Origin: CBDUXT01 sp965371245
GTDB taxonomy: Bacteria > Planctomycetota > Phycisphaerae > UBA1845
NCBI GenBank assembly: GCA_965371245.1
Contig: CBDUXT010000050.1
Coordinates: 1-43,124 of the forward strand
Direction of reading: 5' to 3'
Length of the DNA stretch: 43,124 nucleotides
The first letter of the stretch is position 1, and each line of letters opens with the position of its first letter. A program made the position numbers and the translations under genes. Positions 23,512 through 32,978 of this stretch are shown one piece after another. The notes under the pieces were generated by a model. The model searched no databases and was not told the DNA's origin. It was given only the letters and a program-made list of their open reading frames with translations.

Positions 23512-25083
23512 TTACGCGCTGCCGGTTGCTTCCGCCGGTGAGGCGTCCGCCGCCAGAAGCGGCGGCGCTTCGGTCGATGTCGTCGTCACCGATGCCATCG
23601 TACGCGGGCGTGACAACCACCCGACCAGGAAGAAGCCAATGGCGTAGAGAAACAGGAACACGCTGAACGCCCGGTGGTCATACTCGGTAATGTACACCCC
23701 GAACGAAATCATCGTGTAGACACCCAGCAGAAGCTCGACGAGCCACATGCGCGACTGGGCCACCTGATAGCTGGACGCCTTGGCGGTCGCTCCGGCGCTG
23801 CCCGACTTGGGCGTGCGCACGAACTCGCCGCCGCGAAGATACAGACCACGGACGACGGCCAGCGTGTTGTTCACGCACATGCCGCAGCCTAAGACCAGCA
23901 TCGACGGGATCCGCCGCACGCCGGACCATCGACCCTCGAGCGAGTATCGCGCGTAGGCGTACACCATCGACGGCGCAAAAGCCGAAGACAGGATGATCGC
24001 CCAGGCCACCCAGAACCAAAGACCGAACACGGTGCCGTCCGCGAACACAACCAGCATCGGTCGCGCGACCAGCGCCAGAAGCAGCATCCACACGGCCACC
24101 GAATAGTGGGTCAGATGTAGCGTCGCCTCGATCTTCTCGCCGATCGAAATCGGAGCGCGCCAGATGCGCGGAAGCAGCTTGCGCGCCACCTGAATGGACC
24201 CCGTCGCCCAGCGGCGCTGCTGGCTCTTGAGGGCGTCGATGGTGCCGGGAAGCTCGGCCGGGCAGGGCAGATCAAGGCAGTAGTCCAGCCGCCAGCCGGC
24301 GAGCTGCGCGCGATAGGAGAGGTCGAGATCCTCGGTCAGCGTGTCGCCGCTCCACCCGCCGACCTGGGGATCATCGATGGCCGCCTTGCGCCACACACCC
24401 GCGGTGCCGTTGAAGTTCATCATCAGGCCGTTCCACGCGCGAGCCCCCTGCTCGATGGCGAAGTGACCGTCGATCCCCATCGCCTGAGTCTCGGTCAGCC
24501 ACGACTCACCGCGGTTCAGGTGCGACCAACGTCCCTGAAGACAGGCCAGGTCGGGCGCGTCTTCCAAAAGCGGAATGGACTTGGTCAGAAAATCGGCGGG
24601 TGGCACGAAGTCGGCGTCGAAGATGGCCACGTACGTACCCCGCGCCTGCTTAAGACCATGAGCGAGCGCGCCCGCTTTGTATCCCTGCCGGTTGTTGCGC
24701 CGGATGACTTTCGCGTCGATGCCCCGGTGTCTCAGGCGAACCGCCACCGCGTCCACCATGCCGCGGGTTTCGTCGTTGCTGTCGTCGAGGATTTGGATTT
24801 CGTGCAACCCGGCGGGGTAGTCCATGTCCGCCGCGGCTTCGATCACGCGCTGCGCGACGTCCTGTTCGTTGTAGATCGGAATCTGCGTGGTGACGACAGG
24901 CCACTTTTCGTCCGGTCGTTGGTCTCGATAGGCGCGGATGATGTCGGCCTGTTTCTTCGTCGTGGACCCGACCCGACGACGGAACAGGAACAGCAGGACG
25001 TACAGGTGCAGGCCATAGATTGCCAGCGCCAGCGTCGCAAGGGAGAAGATGACAAAGACCGACCAGAAGGCTACGACGTTCAA
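23512..25083 (-). CDS. Membrane processive glycosyltransferase, family 2 (cellulose-synthase-like)
   Basis: 523 residues. The TTG start at 25083 is supported by GAGGTGAT 5-7 bases upstream; no better ATG is near. One N-terminal helix (about 7-34), a cytoplasmic GT2 domain (about 60-300) and five C-terminal helices. Catalytic motifs are complete: DDS at 100-102, DAD at 156-158, TED at 250-252 and QQRRW at 288-292, the D,D,D,QxxRW set of processive beta-glycosyltransferases such as cellulose/mannan synthases and glucosylceramide synthase-like enzymes. No PilZ domain is present, so no direct c-di-GMP control is visible. Neighbouring GT87 gene suggests a joint envelope-glycan function. Confidence 0.9.
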   Translation of the reverse strand: MNVVAFWSVFVIFSLATLALAIYGLHLYVLLFLFRRRVGSTTKKQADIIRAYRDQRPDEKWPVVTTQIPIYNEQDVAQRVIEAAADMDYPAGLHEIQILDDSNDETRGMVDAVAVRLRHRGIDAKVIRRNNRQGYKAGALAHGLKQARGTYVAIFDADFVPPADFLTKSIPLLEDAPDLACLQGRWSHLNRGESWLTETQAMGIDGHFAIEQGARAWNGLMMNFNGTAGVWRKAAIDDPQVGGWSGDTLTEDLDLSYRAQLAGWRLDYCLDLPCPAELPGTIDALKSQQRRWATGSIQVARKLLPRIWRAPISIGEKIEATLHLTHYSVAVWMLLLALVARPMLVVFADGTVFGLWFWVAWAIILSSAFAPSMVYAYARYSLEGRWSGVRRIPSMLVLGCGMCVNNTLAVVRGLYLRGGEFVRTPKSGSAGATAKASSYQVAQSRMWLVELLLGVYTMISFGVYITEYDHRAFSVFLFLYAIGFFLVGWLSRPRTMASVTTTSTEAPPLLAADASPAEATGSA

Positions 25084-25511
25084 CAGATCACCTCAAACAA
25101 GACCGCGGAGTCGTTGGACGCGGGTTGTGGCGGTCGCCTGGTCATCGACCGGCCGCCCACCACCCTCGCGTTCGGAACACCCCCGCCTCTATTATTCCAT
25201 AGAGGGGCAACATAATTCCCGAAAACCCATCCCGCGATCGATCGGACATGAAACGACAACTCGCCGCCGGAGACTTTGGACCCAGATTCGTGACCTCGCC
25301 GCCGATGCGGGACAGGCCAACCGAGTCCGCGGTGAACGTTCGGGCGCCGTCAGCCTGCGGGGAACGCGCGCGTCCCGAGGCCGATCGTAGGCCATGTCAG
25401 GGGGCATAGTGTAGTGCTCGACCGCCGGAACGCTAGCGGTCTGACGGTAGAAAGCGAGCATTCTGCTCAGTCAGGTCGTCCAATCGGCATGCGCACACGA
25501 AATGCCTCGGT
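25084..25511. other. Divergent intergenic region, no gene seen
   Basis: This lies between the GT2 gene (minus) and lpxD (plus). It holds weak overlapping frames only. AT-richer islands (CTATTATTCCATAG near 25190 and CATAATTCCCG near 25209) could belong to a minus-strand promoter for the glycosyltransferase genes, but no clear -35/-10 pair was found. Confidence 0.35.
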
Positions 25512-25541
25512 TTGACAGCACAAAAACGGCGTCCCTAGAAT
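25512..25541 (+). promoter_or_regulatory. Sigma70-like promoter of lpxD
   Basis: A perfect TTGACA (25512-25517) and TAGAAT (25536-25541) are separated by 18 bases; transcription would begin near 25548, about 45 bases before the lpxD start. This is the strongest promoter match in the window. Confidence 0.65.
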
Positions 25542-25591
25542 AGCGCCTCGAAAGAGGGGCTGCGGCCCCGTGGCTCCCAGCAGGTCGATCC

Positions 25592-26650
25592 GTGGCTCAA
25601 CTTCAACTAGGAAAAATCTGCGACCTTGTGCGAGCCGGCGGCGTCCCCGCCGAGCTGGAGGGTCCGGACTTAACCATCCGGGGCGTCAACACGCTTGAAG
25701 AGGCGAAGGAAGGAGAGCTTTCGTTCCTCTCAAACCCGAAATACCGCCAAGCCATGCAGGAGACCAGCGCCTCGGCCGTGGTCGTCCCCGATGGAATCGA
25801 CGTTCCCGAGCGTCTTTCGGCCATCCGAAGCGCTGACGCCTATGCCGCGATCACCCTGGCCATTGTGGCCGTCCACGGCTATCGGCAACATCCCCAGTGG
25901 GGGTTGAGCGAGCAAGCCACGATCCACCCGACCGCGACGATCGGGGAGAACCCGAGCATCGCCGCGGGCGTCACGATCGCCGCCGACGCCCGAATCGGTG
26001 ACCACTGCACGATCTACCCAGGCTGCTATGTGGCCGACGGCGTTCTCATCGGCGACGAATGTACGCTGTTCCCCAACGTCGTCGTGTATGACCACTGCAC
26101 GTTGGGCGACCGCGTCACCGTTCACGCCGGTTCGGTCATCGGACAGGACGGGTTGGGCTACGCGCCGCGTGACGGCAGATGGGTCAAAATCCCTCAGGTC
26201 GGTCGGGTCATCGTGGGTGATGATGTCGAGATCGGCGCGAACTGCGCCATTGATCGCGCGACGCTGGGCTATACCAAGATCGGAGACGGCACCAAGTTCG
26301 GCAACGTCGTCGTCATCGGGCACGGCACCAAGGTCGGCCCGGACTGTATGTTCGTCGGGCTCGTCGGCTTGGCAGGCTCGGTGACAGTGGGGCGGCACGT
26401 AACCCTGGCCGGCCAGGTAGGCTCAGCCGGGCATCTGACCATTGGCGACAACGCCCGCGCGGGCGGCCAATCGGGGATTGCCGGTGACGTTCCACCCAAC
26501 ACGGAAGTGTTCGGTGCGCCGGCGATGCCGATCCATACGGCGCGGCGGGCGCACGCCGCGATGCAGAAGCTTCCCGAATGGGTCCGCCGGGTCAAAGCCT
26601 TGGAGCAAGAGGTCAAGGCGCTGAAGTCCAAACTGGAAGGGGACGACTAG
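25592..26650 (+). CDS. lpxD: UDP-3-O-(3-hydroxyacyl)glucosamine N-acyltransferase LpxD
   Basis: Adds the second hydroxyacyl chain to the 2-amino group of UDP-3-O-acylglucosamine, using acyl-ACP, early in lipid A synthesis at the inner membrane. 352 residues, within the normal 340-360 range. Seen are the N-terminal uridine-binding domain (about 1-105, with LEEAKEGELSFLSNPKY), a left-handed beta-helix of hexapeptide repeats (about 108-310), catalytic His244 in VVIGHGTKVG, and a C-terminal helix (about 325-350). The region IGANCAIDRATLG is highly typical. The start is GTG 25592, downstream of a good promoter. Downstream lpxI is 288 bases away, separated by a family-A repeat; lpxA, lpxC and fabZ are not in the window. 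Presence implies an LPS-type outer membrane. Confidence 0.96.
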   Translation: MAQLQLGKICDLVRAGGVPAELEGPDLTIRGVNTLEEAKEGELSFLSNPKYRQAMQETSASAVVVPDGIDVPERLSAIRSADAYAAITLAIVAVHGYRQHPQWGLSEQATIHPTATIGENPSIAAGVTIAADARIGDHCTIYPGCYVADGVLIGDECTLFPNVVVYDHCTLGDRVTVHAGSVIGQDGLGYAPRDGRWVKIPQVGRVIVGDDVEIGANCAIDRATLGYTKIGDGTKFGNVVVIGHGTKVGPDCMFVGLVGLAGSVTVGRHVTLAGQVGSAGHLTIGDNARAGGQSGIAGDVPPNTEVFGAPAMPIHTARRAHAAMQKLPEWVRRVKALEQEVKALKSKLEGDD

Positions 26651-26671
26651 CCCTGACCTTGAAGCTCTTTG

Positions 26672-26764
26672 ATCTGAGCCGCGGGCTTTAGCCCGCGCGG
26701 TCTCCGGCTGCTGGATGTATCGCAAAGGGCGATGAACGCTGCATACGAAAACAGAGAATGCCCC
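26672..26764. repeat. Family-A MITE-like element between lpxD and lpxI
   Basis: The hairpin CCGCGGGCTTTAGCCCGCG (26679-26697) and the following 65 bases, ending ACGAAAACAGAGAATGCC, align with the copy at 10592-10679 with scattered substitutions. The left terminal repeat has eroded to GAAGCTCTTT or is absent. No further gene is seen in the 26651-26938 gap. Confidence 0.7.
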
Positions 26765-26938
26765 GGAAGACAGCGCCAGCGCGGGTTCAGATGGACGAGT
26801 GGCATCCAAGAGACGGACGCAACGTCTAGTACCGCGTTTGACAAATAGGGCGACGCTGAATTGACCGTCGGCTCCGCGGGGTCTTGGCCCCGTAAACGGC
26901 CGAGCGCGCTAAAGCCGGCTCCGAACGTCGTGAGTCCC

Positions 26939-27802
26939 ATGAAACACCGTACCAAGACGACTTCGTCGGCGATTCCCCGACTCGGACTGATCGCCGGCGC
27001 CGGGCGGTTTCCGATGATGGTGCTCGATGGGGCGCAGCGCGCCGGGTGCCACGTGACCGTCGTCGGTCTCCGAGGGTATGCCGACATCGCCCTGGCACAA
27101 CGGGCGGACGCCTTTCGCTGGGCGGGGATGGCGCGAGTCGGACGGTGGATTCGCCTTCTGAGACGTGCTCGTGCGGATCGTGTGATTCTCGCCGGCTCGG
27201 TGACAAAAACGAGCATGTATGGTCGGTTCCGCCTGCTGCGGCTTCTTCCGGACCCGACGTCGATTCGGTTGTGGTTCTTCACGGTCCGCGACAAACGCAA
27301 TGACACCATCCTGTCGGCGGTGGCCGACGAGTTCGCAAGGCACGGGATTCTCATGCAAGACTGCGTGACCTACTCAGCGGAAGACCTGGCCCCTAAGGGC
27401 GTGCTGACACGCCGCCAACCCTCCGAGGCCCAGCGAGCGGACGCAGACTTCGGTTGGCGAATCGCCAAGGAGCTGGGCCGGCTGGACATCGGGCAGTCCG
27501 TGGCGATCAAGGAGATGGAGGTGATCGCCGTCGAAGCCATCGAGGGTACGGACCGCATGATCGAGCGCGCGGCCGACCTGTGTCGACAGTCGGGTTGGAC
27601 GCTGGTCAAGGTGGCCAAGCCGGACCAGGACATGCGCTTCGACGTTCCCACCGTCGGACCGGAAACCATCGCGAAGTTGCGCGAGCACCGGGCCGGTGCG
27701 CTGATCATCGAGGCCGGAAAAACGTTGATCGTGGACCGTGAGCGGATGCGAAAGGACGCCGACGCGGCGGGGATTGTGGTGGTCGCCCGCGCGGACCTAT
27801 GA
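26939..27802 (+). CDS. lpxI: UDP-2,3-diacylglucosamine pyrophosphatase LpxI
   Basis: Hydrolyses UDP-2,3-diacylglucosamine to lipid X and UMP, the fourth step of lipid A synthesis, in lineages that lack LpxH. 287 residues, the usual LpxI (DUF1009) length, from ATG 26939. The N-terminal domain opens with the glycine-rich LGLIAGAGRFPMMVLDGA. The C-terminal catalytic domain shows DFGWRIAKELGRLDIGQSVA, EVIAVEAIEGTDRMIERAAD and AKPDQDMRFDVPTVGPETI, with the conserved acidic and lysine residues of the family. It follows lpxD in the same direction across a repeat insertion. The stop overlaps the clpS stop on the other strand by six bases. Confidence 0.93.
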   Translation: MKHRTKTTSSAIPRLGLIAGAGRFPMMVLDGAQRAGCHVTVVGLRGYADIALAQRADAFRWAGMARVGRWIRLLRRARADRVILAGSVTKTSMYGRFRLLRLLPDPTSIRLWFFTVRDKRNDTILSAVADEFARHGILMQDCVTYSAEDLAPKGVLTRRQPSEAQRADADFGWRIAKELGRLDIGQSVAIKEMEVIAVEAIEGTDRMIERAADLCRQSGWTLVKVAKPDQDMRFDVPTVGPETIAKLREHRAGALIIEAGKTLIVDRERMRKDADAAGIVVVARADL

Positions 27803-28138
27803 CGGCTCGATGGTCACGGTGAGACTTAACGACGCGAACTGATCGATGTACAACTCCGCCCGCTCCTGGTGCGTGACCAAGAGCAGGGCGACGCCGGTCT
27901 CGTGCGCTTCGACGGTTCGCAGAATCGCGTCGTCCTTGGACAAGGTGGTGACGCGCAAGATGGACCGGATGACGTGATCGAAGGCGTTCTTGTCATCGTT
28001 ATGCAGCAACACCTTATAGGGCGGGAGCTGTTTCGGTTTCCGCGTGGGCGGCGCCGGTTTCTTGGCGGGCGCGACGGCGGTTGATGTCGTGGCGTTCTCG
28101 GCCGGCTGTTCAGGTTGTTTCGTGTCTTCGTCGGGCAT
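27797..28138 (-). CDS. clpS: ATP-dependent Clp protease adaptor ClpS
   Basis: Adaptor that binds N-degron substrates and delivers them to ClpAP in the cytoplasm. 113 residues with a long Pro/Ala/Lys-rich flexible N-terminal extension (1-39) and the ClpS core (40-112): PPYKVLLHNDDKNAFDHVIR, then EAHETGVALLLVTHQERAEL. The specificity-pocket residues are visible as Asn47-Asp48 and His79. The V-Y-T loop of classical ClpS is replaced by VALLLVTHQERAELY, which brings it closer to ClpS2-like or planctomycete forms; the binding preference may differ. No clpA is present here. The gene is downstream of a lipoprotein gene on the same strand and convergent with lpxI. Confidence 0.9.
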   Translation of the reverse strand: MPDEDTKQPEQPAENATTSTAVAPAKKPAPPTRKPKQLPPYKVLLHNDDKNAFDHVIRSILRVTTLSKDDAILRTVEAHETGVALLLVTHQERAELYIDQFASLSLTVTIEPS

Positions 28139-28248
28139 GGCGCAAGTGGACCTTCCGTTGTGCGGCTATAGGCACGTTGGAACTTTCACCATAAAGCTTA
28201 CCGTCTCGAGGCGGCATGGGCAAGATCAACTACTAAACTGGTCTGGCG

Positions 28249-28914
28249 TTAGGGACCGGTTGGCTCATCGGGGAACGAAACCGGAACCTCCTTCACGGCC
28301 GTCAACGTCCTGCCCGTGAGAAAATCCACAAACTCCGCGGAAACGGTGATGCGCCGCGATCGTGGGAGGACCGTTCCCGGTGGAAACGGACACTTCAACT
28401 TGAAATGTCGCGTAGAAAAGCGTTCGAGCCACAGGTTGCCAAGTTCCACCGGATCGTCAAAGACGAACGGGCCCAGGACGATCGGGTTCGCCAGGTCGCT
28501 GTTGTCGATGAGTTGGATCGTGACCCGCCCGGGCACCTTCACAACATGGCCCACGCTGTCCTTGGGGCGAAGGTAGACGGTCACGCCGTCGTCACCCGGC
28601 TTGCCGTCATAGCTGGCACCACGGGAGAGGCCGGTGATCTCGATGGTTACCGGGGCAAACAAATCCACCGGCCGGTCCGTGTTGAACTCCGTGAGATGCG
28701 CCACCTGCCGCGTCAGATTGGCGACAGCGGCATCGGACGCGGCCACCCTCCTTTCCAGTTGCTGCTTGGAGAGGCGCAGGGCGTCGTTTTCTTTCTTCAG
28801 TTCCAGCATCCGCGAATGCGAGTTACACGCCGGGAGCAGCAGGATCAGAGCGCATGCCGCCGCTGCGGTCAACGCGGAGAACCCAAGGGAGAGACATCTC
28901 GGCCGAAGCGACAT
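28249..28914 (-). CDS. Coiled-coil lipoprotein of unknown function
   Basis: 221 residues from ATG 28914 (a longer frame begins at 28974). The signal ALTAAAACALILLLPAC carries a lipobox with Cys30 or so. It is followed by a coiled coil of about 50 residues (LELKKENDALRLSKQQLERR... LTRQVAHL) and then a compact beta-rich domain (VDLFAPVTIEITGLSRGASY; VTVYLRPKDSVGHVVKVPG; KLKCPFPPGTVLPRSRRITV). No known catalytic motif. The layout suggests a periplasmic, lipid-anchored protein that projects a sandwich domain. It lies between the aminotransferase (74 bases upstream) and clpS (110 bases downstream) on the same strand and may be co-transcribed. Confidence 0.8.
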   Translation of the reverse strand: MSLRPRCLSLGFSALTAAAACALILLLPACNSHSRMLELKKENDALRLSKQQLERRVAASDAAVANLTRQVAHLTEFNTDRPVDLFAPVTIEITGLSRGASYDGKPGDDGVTVYLRPKDSVGHVVKVPGRVTIQLIDNSDLANPIVLGPFVFDDPVELGNLWLERFSTRHFKLKCPFPPGTVLPRSRRITVSAEFVDFLTGRTLTAVKEVPVSFPDEPTGP

Positions 28915-28987
28915 GCTCGATCGTATAGCGTCACGGCGCGCGTTTCGCAAGCCACCGCCCGAGACGGCGCTCAACGCGCCACAGGAG

Positions 28988-30130
28988 TCACCCGGAACCC
29001 TGGGCGAAGACGCGCATGGCGGCCGACACGCCCGTGCCGATTGTCAGCCCATACCCCTGTGCATGAAGCGTCAGCTCGAGGGCGGCCAGCACGCCCAACG
29101 TATCGAACGCATCGACGTACCCCATGTGCGAGAATCGAATGATCTTGCCTTTCAGATGCCCCTGTCCGCCGGCGATCTGGAACCCGTGCTCGGCGCGCAT
29201 CGTCTTGCGAAGGGCGCCCTCGTCCACGCCGTCCGGCACGCGAACCGCGGTCACCGAGTCCACCGGGTCCGTCGAGAAGGTCGCAAGGCCGATCGCCTCG
29301 GTCGCGGCGCGCGTGGCCTGGGCAAGCCGGGTCGTCTCGGCCCAGATCGATTCCAGGCCGCGCTCCTTGATTCCGCGAAGCACGAGCCGCGCGGCCCGGA
29401 CCAGCGTCAGCGCCGGCGTGTAGGGCGCGTCGAACGTGTCGAGCGACTTGCGGTAGGCCTTGAGATTGTTGTAGAGAACCGGCATGTTGCCGGAGTCGAT
29501 CCGGTCCCACGCCCGGTCGTTGACGGCCGCGATCGCCAGACCCGGCGGAAGCATCAGCGCTTTTTGCGAACCGGTCACGTAGGCATCGACGCCCCATTCG
29601 TCCATCTTGACGGGAATGGCGCCGACGGCCGTGATTCCATCGACCACCAGCAGCGCCCCGCGCTTGCGGGTCACACCGGCGATGGCCTGAACGTCGGAAA
29701 CGGTCGCGGTGGACGTTTCGCTGTGGACGACGATGACGGTGTCGATCTTTGGGTCGGCGTCCATCGCCTCCGTGATGTCCTCGGCCTTGGCCCCGTGTCC
29801 CCAGTCGATGTGGAGCGTTGCATGGTCGATGCCGAAGGTTTCGCACACCTGTACCCACCGCTCCGAGAACTTCCCGTTCTCGATCACCAAGGCCTTGTGC
29901 CCTGGTGGACAGCAGCCGACGATGGCGGCCTCCATTGCGGAGGTTCCGCTTCCGGTCAGCACGAGGCAGGTGGCCTCCGTCTGGAAGAGGTAGCCAAGCA
30001 GTTCGCACACTTCCTTGTGCAGGTCGCGGTACCAGCCGGTGCGATGGTGCTCCATCGGACGGGCCATCTCGAGCATCACCTCTTCGGGAACCATGACCGG
30101 ACCGGGCGTGAAAAGTCGCAGCTTTTTCAT
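28988..30130 (-). CDS. Class V PLP aminotransferase (serine/alanine-glyoxylate type)
   Basis: 380 residues, fold-type I PLP enzyme of the alanine-glyoxylate/serine-glyoxylate/serine-pyruvate aminotransferase group. Typical features are the N-terminal LFTPGPVMVPEEV, HHRTGWYRDLHKE, the cofactor loop LTGSGTSAMEAAI, the PLP-binding aspartate in LLVVDGITAVGAIP, the Schiff-base Lys190 in VTGSQKALMLPPG and IRFSHMGYVDAFDTL near the C-terminus. It would move the amino group from serine or alanine to glyoxylate or pyruvate in the cytoplasm. The hydrogenase 'soluble 42-kDa subunit' annotation found on relatives is a misnomer. The donor cannot be fixed from sequence. AGGTG lies 8 bases before the ATG. 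First gene of a minus-strand run with the lipoprotein and clpS. Confidence 0.92.
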   Translation of the reverse strand: MKKLRLFTPGPVMVPEEVMLEMARPMEHHRTGWYRDLHKEVCELLGYLFQTEATCLVLTGSGTSAMEAAIVGCCPPGHKALVIENGKFSERWVQVCETFGIDHATLHIDWGHGAKAEDITEAMDADPKIDTVIVVHSETSTATVSDVQAIAGVTRKRGALLVVDGITAVGAIPVKMDEWGVDAYVTGSQKALMLPPGLAIAAVNDRAWDRIDSGNMPVLYNNLKAYRKSLDTFDAPYTPALTLVRAARLVLRGIKERGLESIWAETTRLAQATRAATEAIGLATFSTDPVDSVTAVRVPDGVDEGALRKTMRAEHGFQIAGGQGHLKGKIIRFSHMGYVDAFDTLGVLAALELTLHAQGYGLTIGTGVSAAMRVFAQGSG

Positions 30131-30448
30131 CGTCGTTCACCTACTATCAAGAGTCGTTTTGTCGCGGCCACGCCGAGCCGCGGACCTCCACTGGCGGGTT
30201 CCCCGTTGAATCCGAGTCTCTCGCCACATGAGCCGGTGCGCGAAGACAATCCCAGCGGATTCCAGGATCCTGTCTCCATCCGGCGCGGGAGTATAAGTCG
30301 TCCGCCCTGGAACGTACACGTCCGCGAGGTCGCACCGTGGAGAGGCATGCAAGAATCAGACCACGCCGGCGACCGTGCCGGAAAACACCCCGACCGTGCG
30401 AAACCGCTTGCCAGCTCTGGACCGGCGCGGCAGAGTGAGGGACGATCG

Positions 30449-30530
30449 GGTGGTCCATGGCTTTAGCCTTGGGGGATGCGAATCCGGTGACGATTCCAGT
30501 CCCCCACCTCCAAAGAGGTGGGCCGCCCGG
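30449..30530. repeat. Family-B repeat, copy 1
   Basis: Within the gene-free gap 30131-30674. The core CCCCCACCTCCAAAGAGGTG (30501-30520) is a hairpin preceded by a GTGGTCCATGGCTTTAGCC segment and GGGGGATGCGAATCCGG. Homologous units are at 31163-31282 and 37425-37550. No coding frame lies in it. Confidence 0.7.
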
Positions 30531-30551
30531 CCGTAGAAAGCAGGTGCGTCC

Positions 30552-30625
30552 GGGATGCATCCTACGCGGACTGGTCCGCGCGGGCTGAAGCCCACGGCTC
30601 GGGACATGGAAACGGGCAACGCTCT
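30552..30625. repeat. Family-A MITE-like element, inverted copy
   Basis: On the minus strand it reads from AGAGCGTTGCCCGTTT (30625-30610) through the hairpin GAGCCGTGGGCTTCAGCCC to GGATGCATCCC. This is the same order as 10566-10650. The other terminal repeat is missing, so the copy is partial. It ends 50 bases before yjbQ. Confidence 0.65.
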
Positions 30626-30674
30626 GGTGTCCGCAAGTTCAAAATGTCGCTTTGCGTAACGGAGATCCATACCC

Positions 30675-31094
30675 ATGAAATCCCATCGACGTGAACTGTG
30701 GTTCGAGGTTCCGACGCGACGCGCGTTTGTCAACATCACGCCGCGGGTTGACGAGGTGCTGGCGAGCAGCGGTGTCCGCGAGGGCCTGTGCCTGGTCAAC
30801 GCCATGCACATCACCGCCAGCGTGTTCATCAACGACGACGAGCCCGGACTGCACAAAGACTACGACGAGTGGCTCGAGGCGCTCGCCCCACACGCCCCCA
30901 TCGAGCGATATCACCACAACCGCACCGGAGAGGACAACGGCGACGCACACCTCAAGCGGCAGGTCATGGGGCGCGAGGTCGTGGTGGCCGTCACCGAGGG
31001 TCGGCTCGACTTCGGCCCATGGGAGCAAATCTTCTACGGCGAGTTTGACGGACGGCGGAAGAAACGCGCACTGGTGAAGATCATCGGCGAGTGA
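30675..31094 (+). CDS. yjbQ: YjbQ family protein (UPF0047)
   Basis: 139 residues, full length for the YjbQ/UPF0047 family, a small trimeric beta-sandwich protein in the cytoplasm. Members can show weak thiamine-phosphate synthase activity, hence the 'secondary thiamine-phosphate synthase enzyme' label; the physiological role is unclear. Family motifs are intact: FVNITPRVDEVL, GLCLVNAMHITASVFINDDE, HNRTGEDNGDAHLKRQVMG (His/Asp cluster) and LDFGPWEQIFYGEFDGRRKK. GGAG lies about 10 bases before the ATG. It stands alone between repeats. Confidence 0.93.
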   Translation: MKSHRRELWFEVPTRRAFVNITPRVDEVLASSGVREGLCLVNAMHITASVFINDDEPGLHKDYDEWLEALAPHAPIERYHHNRTGEDNGDAHLKRQVMGREVVVAVTEGRLDFGPWEQIFYGEFDGRRKKRALVKIIGE

Positions 31095-31162
31095 GACCGA
31101 TGCTGATTGAATGCCGCGCCGGGTCCCGGGGCGCCGTCGGGGGAGAATCGTTGTGACGCGGC

Positions 31163-31282
31163 GTGCCCCATGGCGTTCGCCTCGGGGGACACGTATGGAC
31201 GCTGGATTCGCGTCCCCCACCTCTAACGAGATGGGCCACCCACCGAGCAAGACCCGCAGATCCAAGGTTGATCGTACACTAG
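31163..31282. repeat. Family-B repeat, copy 2
   Basis: GTCCCCCACCTCTAACGAG (31212-31230) followed by ATGGGCCACCCACCGAGCAA and CCAAGGTTGATCGTACACTAG. The shared 3' tail (AAGGTTGA.C.TACACTAG) is the same as in copy 3 at 37425-37550, which fixes one end of the unit. This is part of the gene-free 31095-31676 gap. Confidence 0.7.
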
Positions 31283-31316
31283 CCTCGATCTTCCTTCCGC
31301 CCGATTGGTGCCTTTC

Positions 31317-31440
31317 GCAGCAATGATCCGGCGGACCGTTCAAAAAGGTGTGGCGCGGGCTTCCAGCCTGCGTTTTCAACGGCTGGAAGCCGGTGCCACA
31401 CGAGACGAAGATCCTTTCTCCACATGCTGCAATGATCCTG
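31317..31440. repeat. Family-C inverted pair flanked by direct repeats
   Basis: GTGTGGC..GGGCTTCCAGCC (31348-31368) and GGCTGGAAGCCGGTGCCACA (31381-31400) form an inverted pair related to 4637-4661. GCAGCAATGATCC (31317-31329) and GCTGCAATGATCC (31426-31438) flank it as near-identical direct repeats, as a target duplication would. The direct repeats are somewhat outside the inverted ends, so insertion is only one reading. Confidence 0.55.
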
Positions 31441-31541
31441 CTTTTTCCAGCCACGGCCCCGTTGCGCGCCAGCCTGATCGGGTTCCAACGTGTTATCGGG
31501 CGTCTACGGGGCCGCCGGGCTAAACCGCGTGACCCGTGGCA

Positions 31542-31586
31542 CCGATCAAACCGTGGACCGATGCTCCGCCGATCAAACGGTGGACC
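31542..31586 (+). promoter_or_regulatory. Direct repeat upstream of glutamate dehydrogenase
   Basis: CCGATCAAACCGTGGACC (31542-31559) recurs at 31569-31586 with one mismatch. The start-to-start distance is 27 bases, and the second copy ends 90 bases before the gdhA ATG. Paired direct repeats at this position are a plausible operator, but no regulator is identified. Confidence 0.4.
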
Positions 31587-31676
31587 CATCCTGCTTGAGT
31601 GAGTTCCGCATGCGGCGCCACGGGGAGTGATCCGACTCCGCGGTTGGCGAGTGAGCTAACAAACGGAGACCCGGCC

Positions 31677-32978
<1,302 letters not shown>

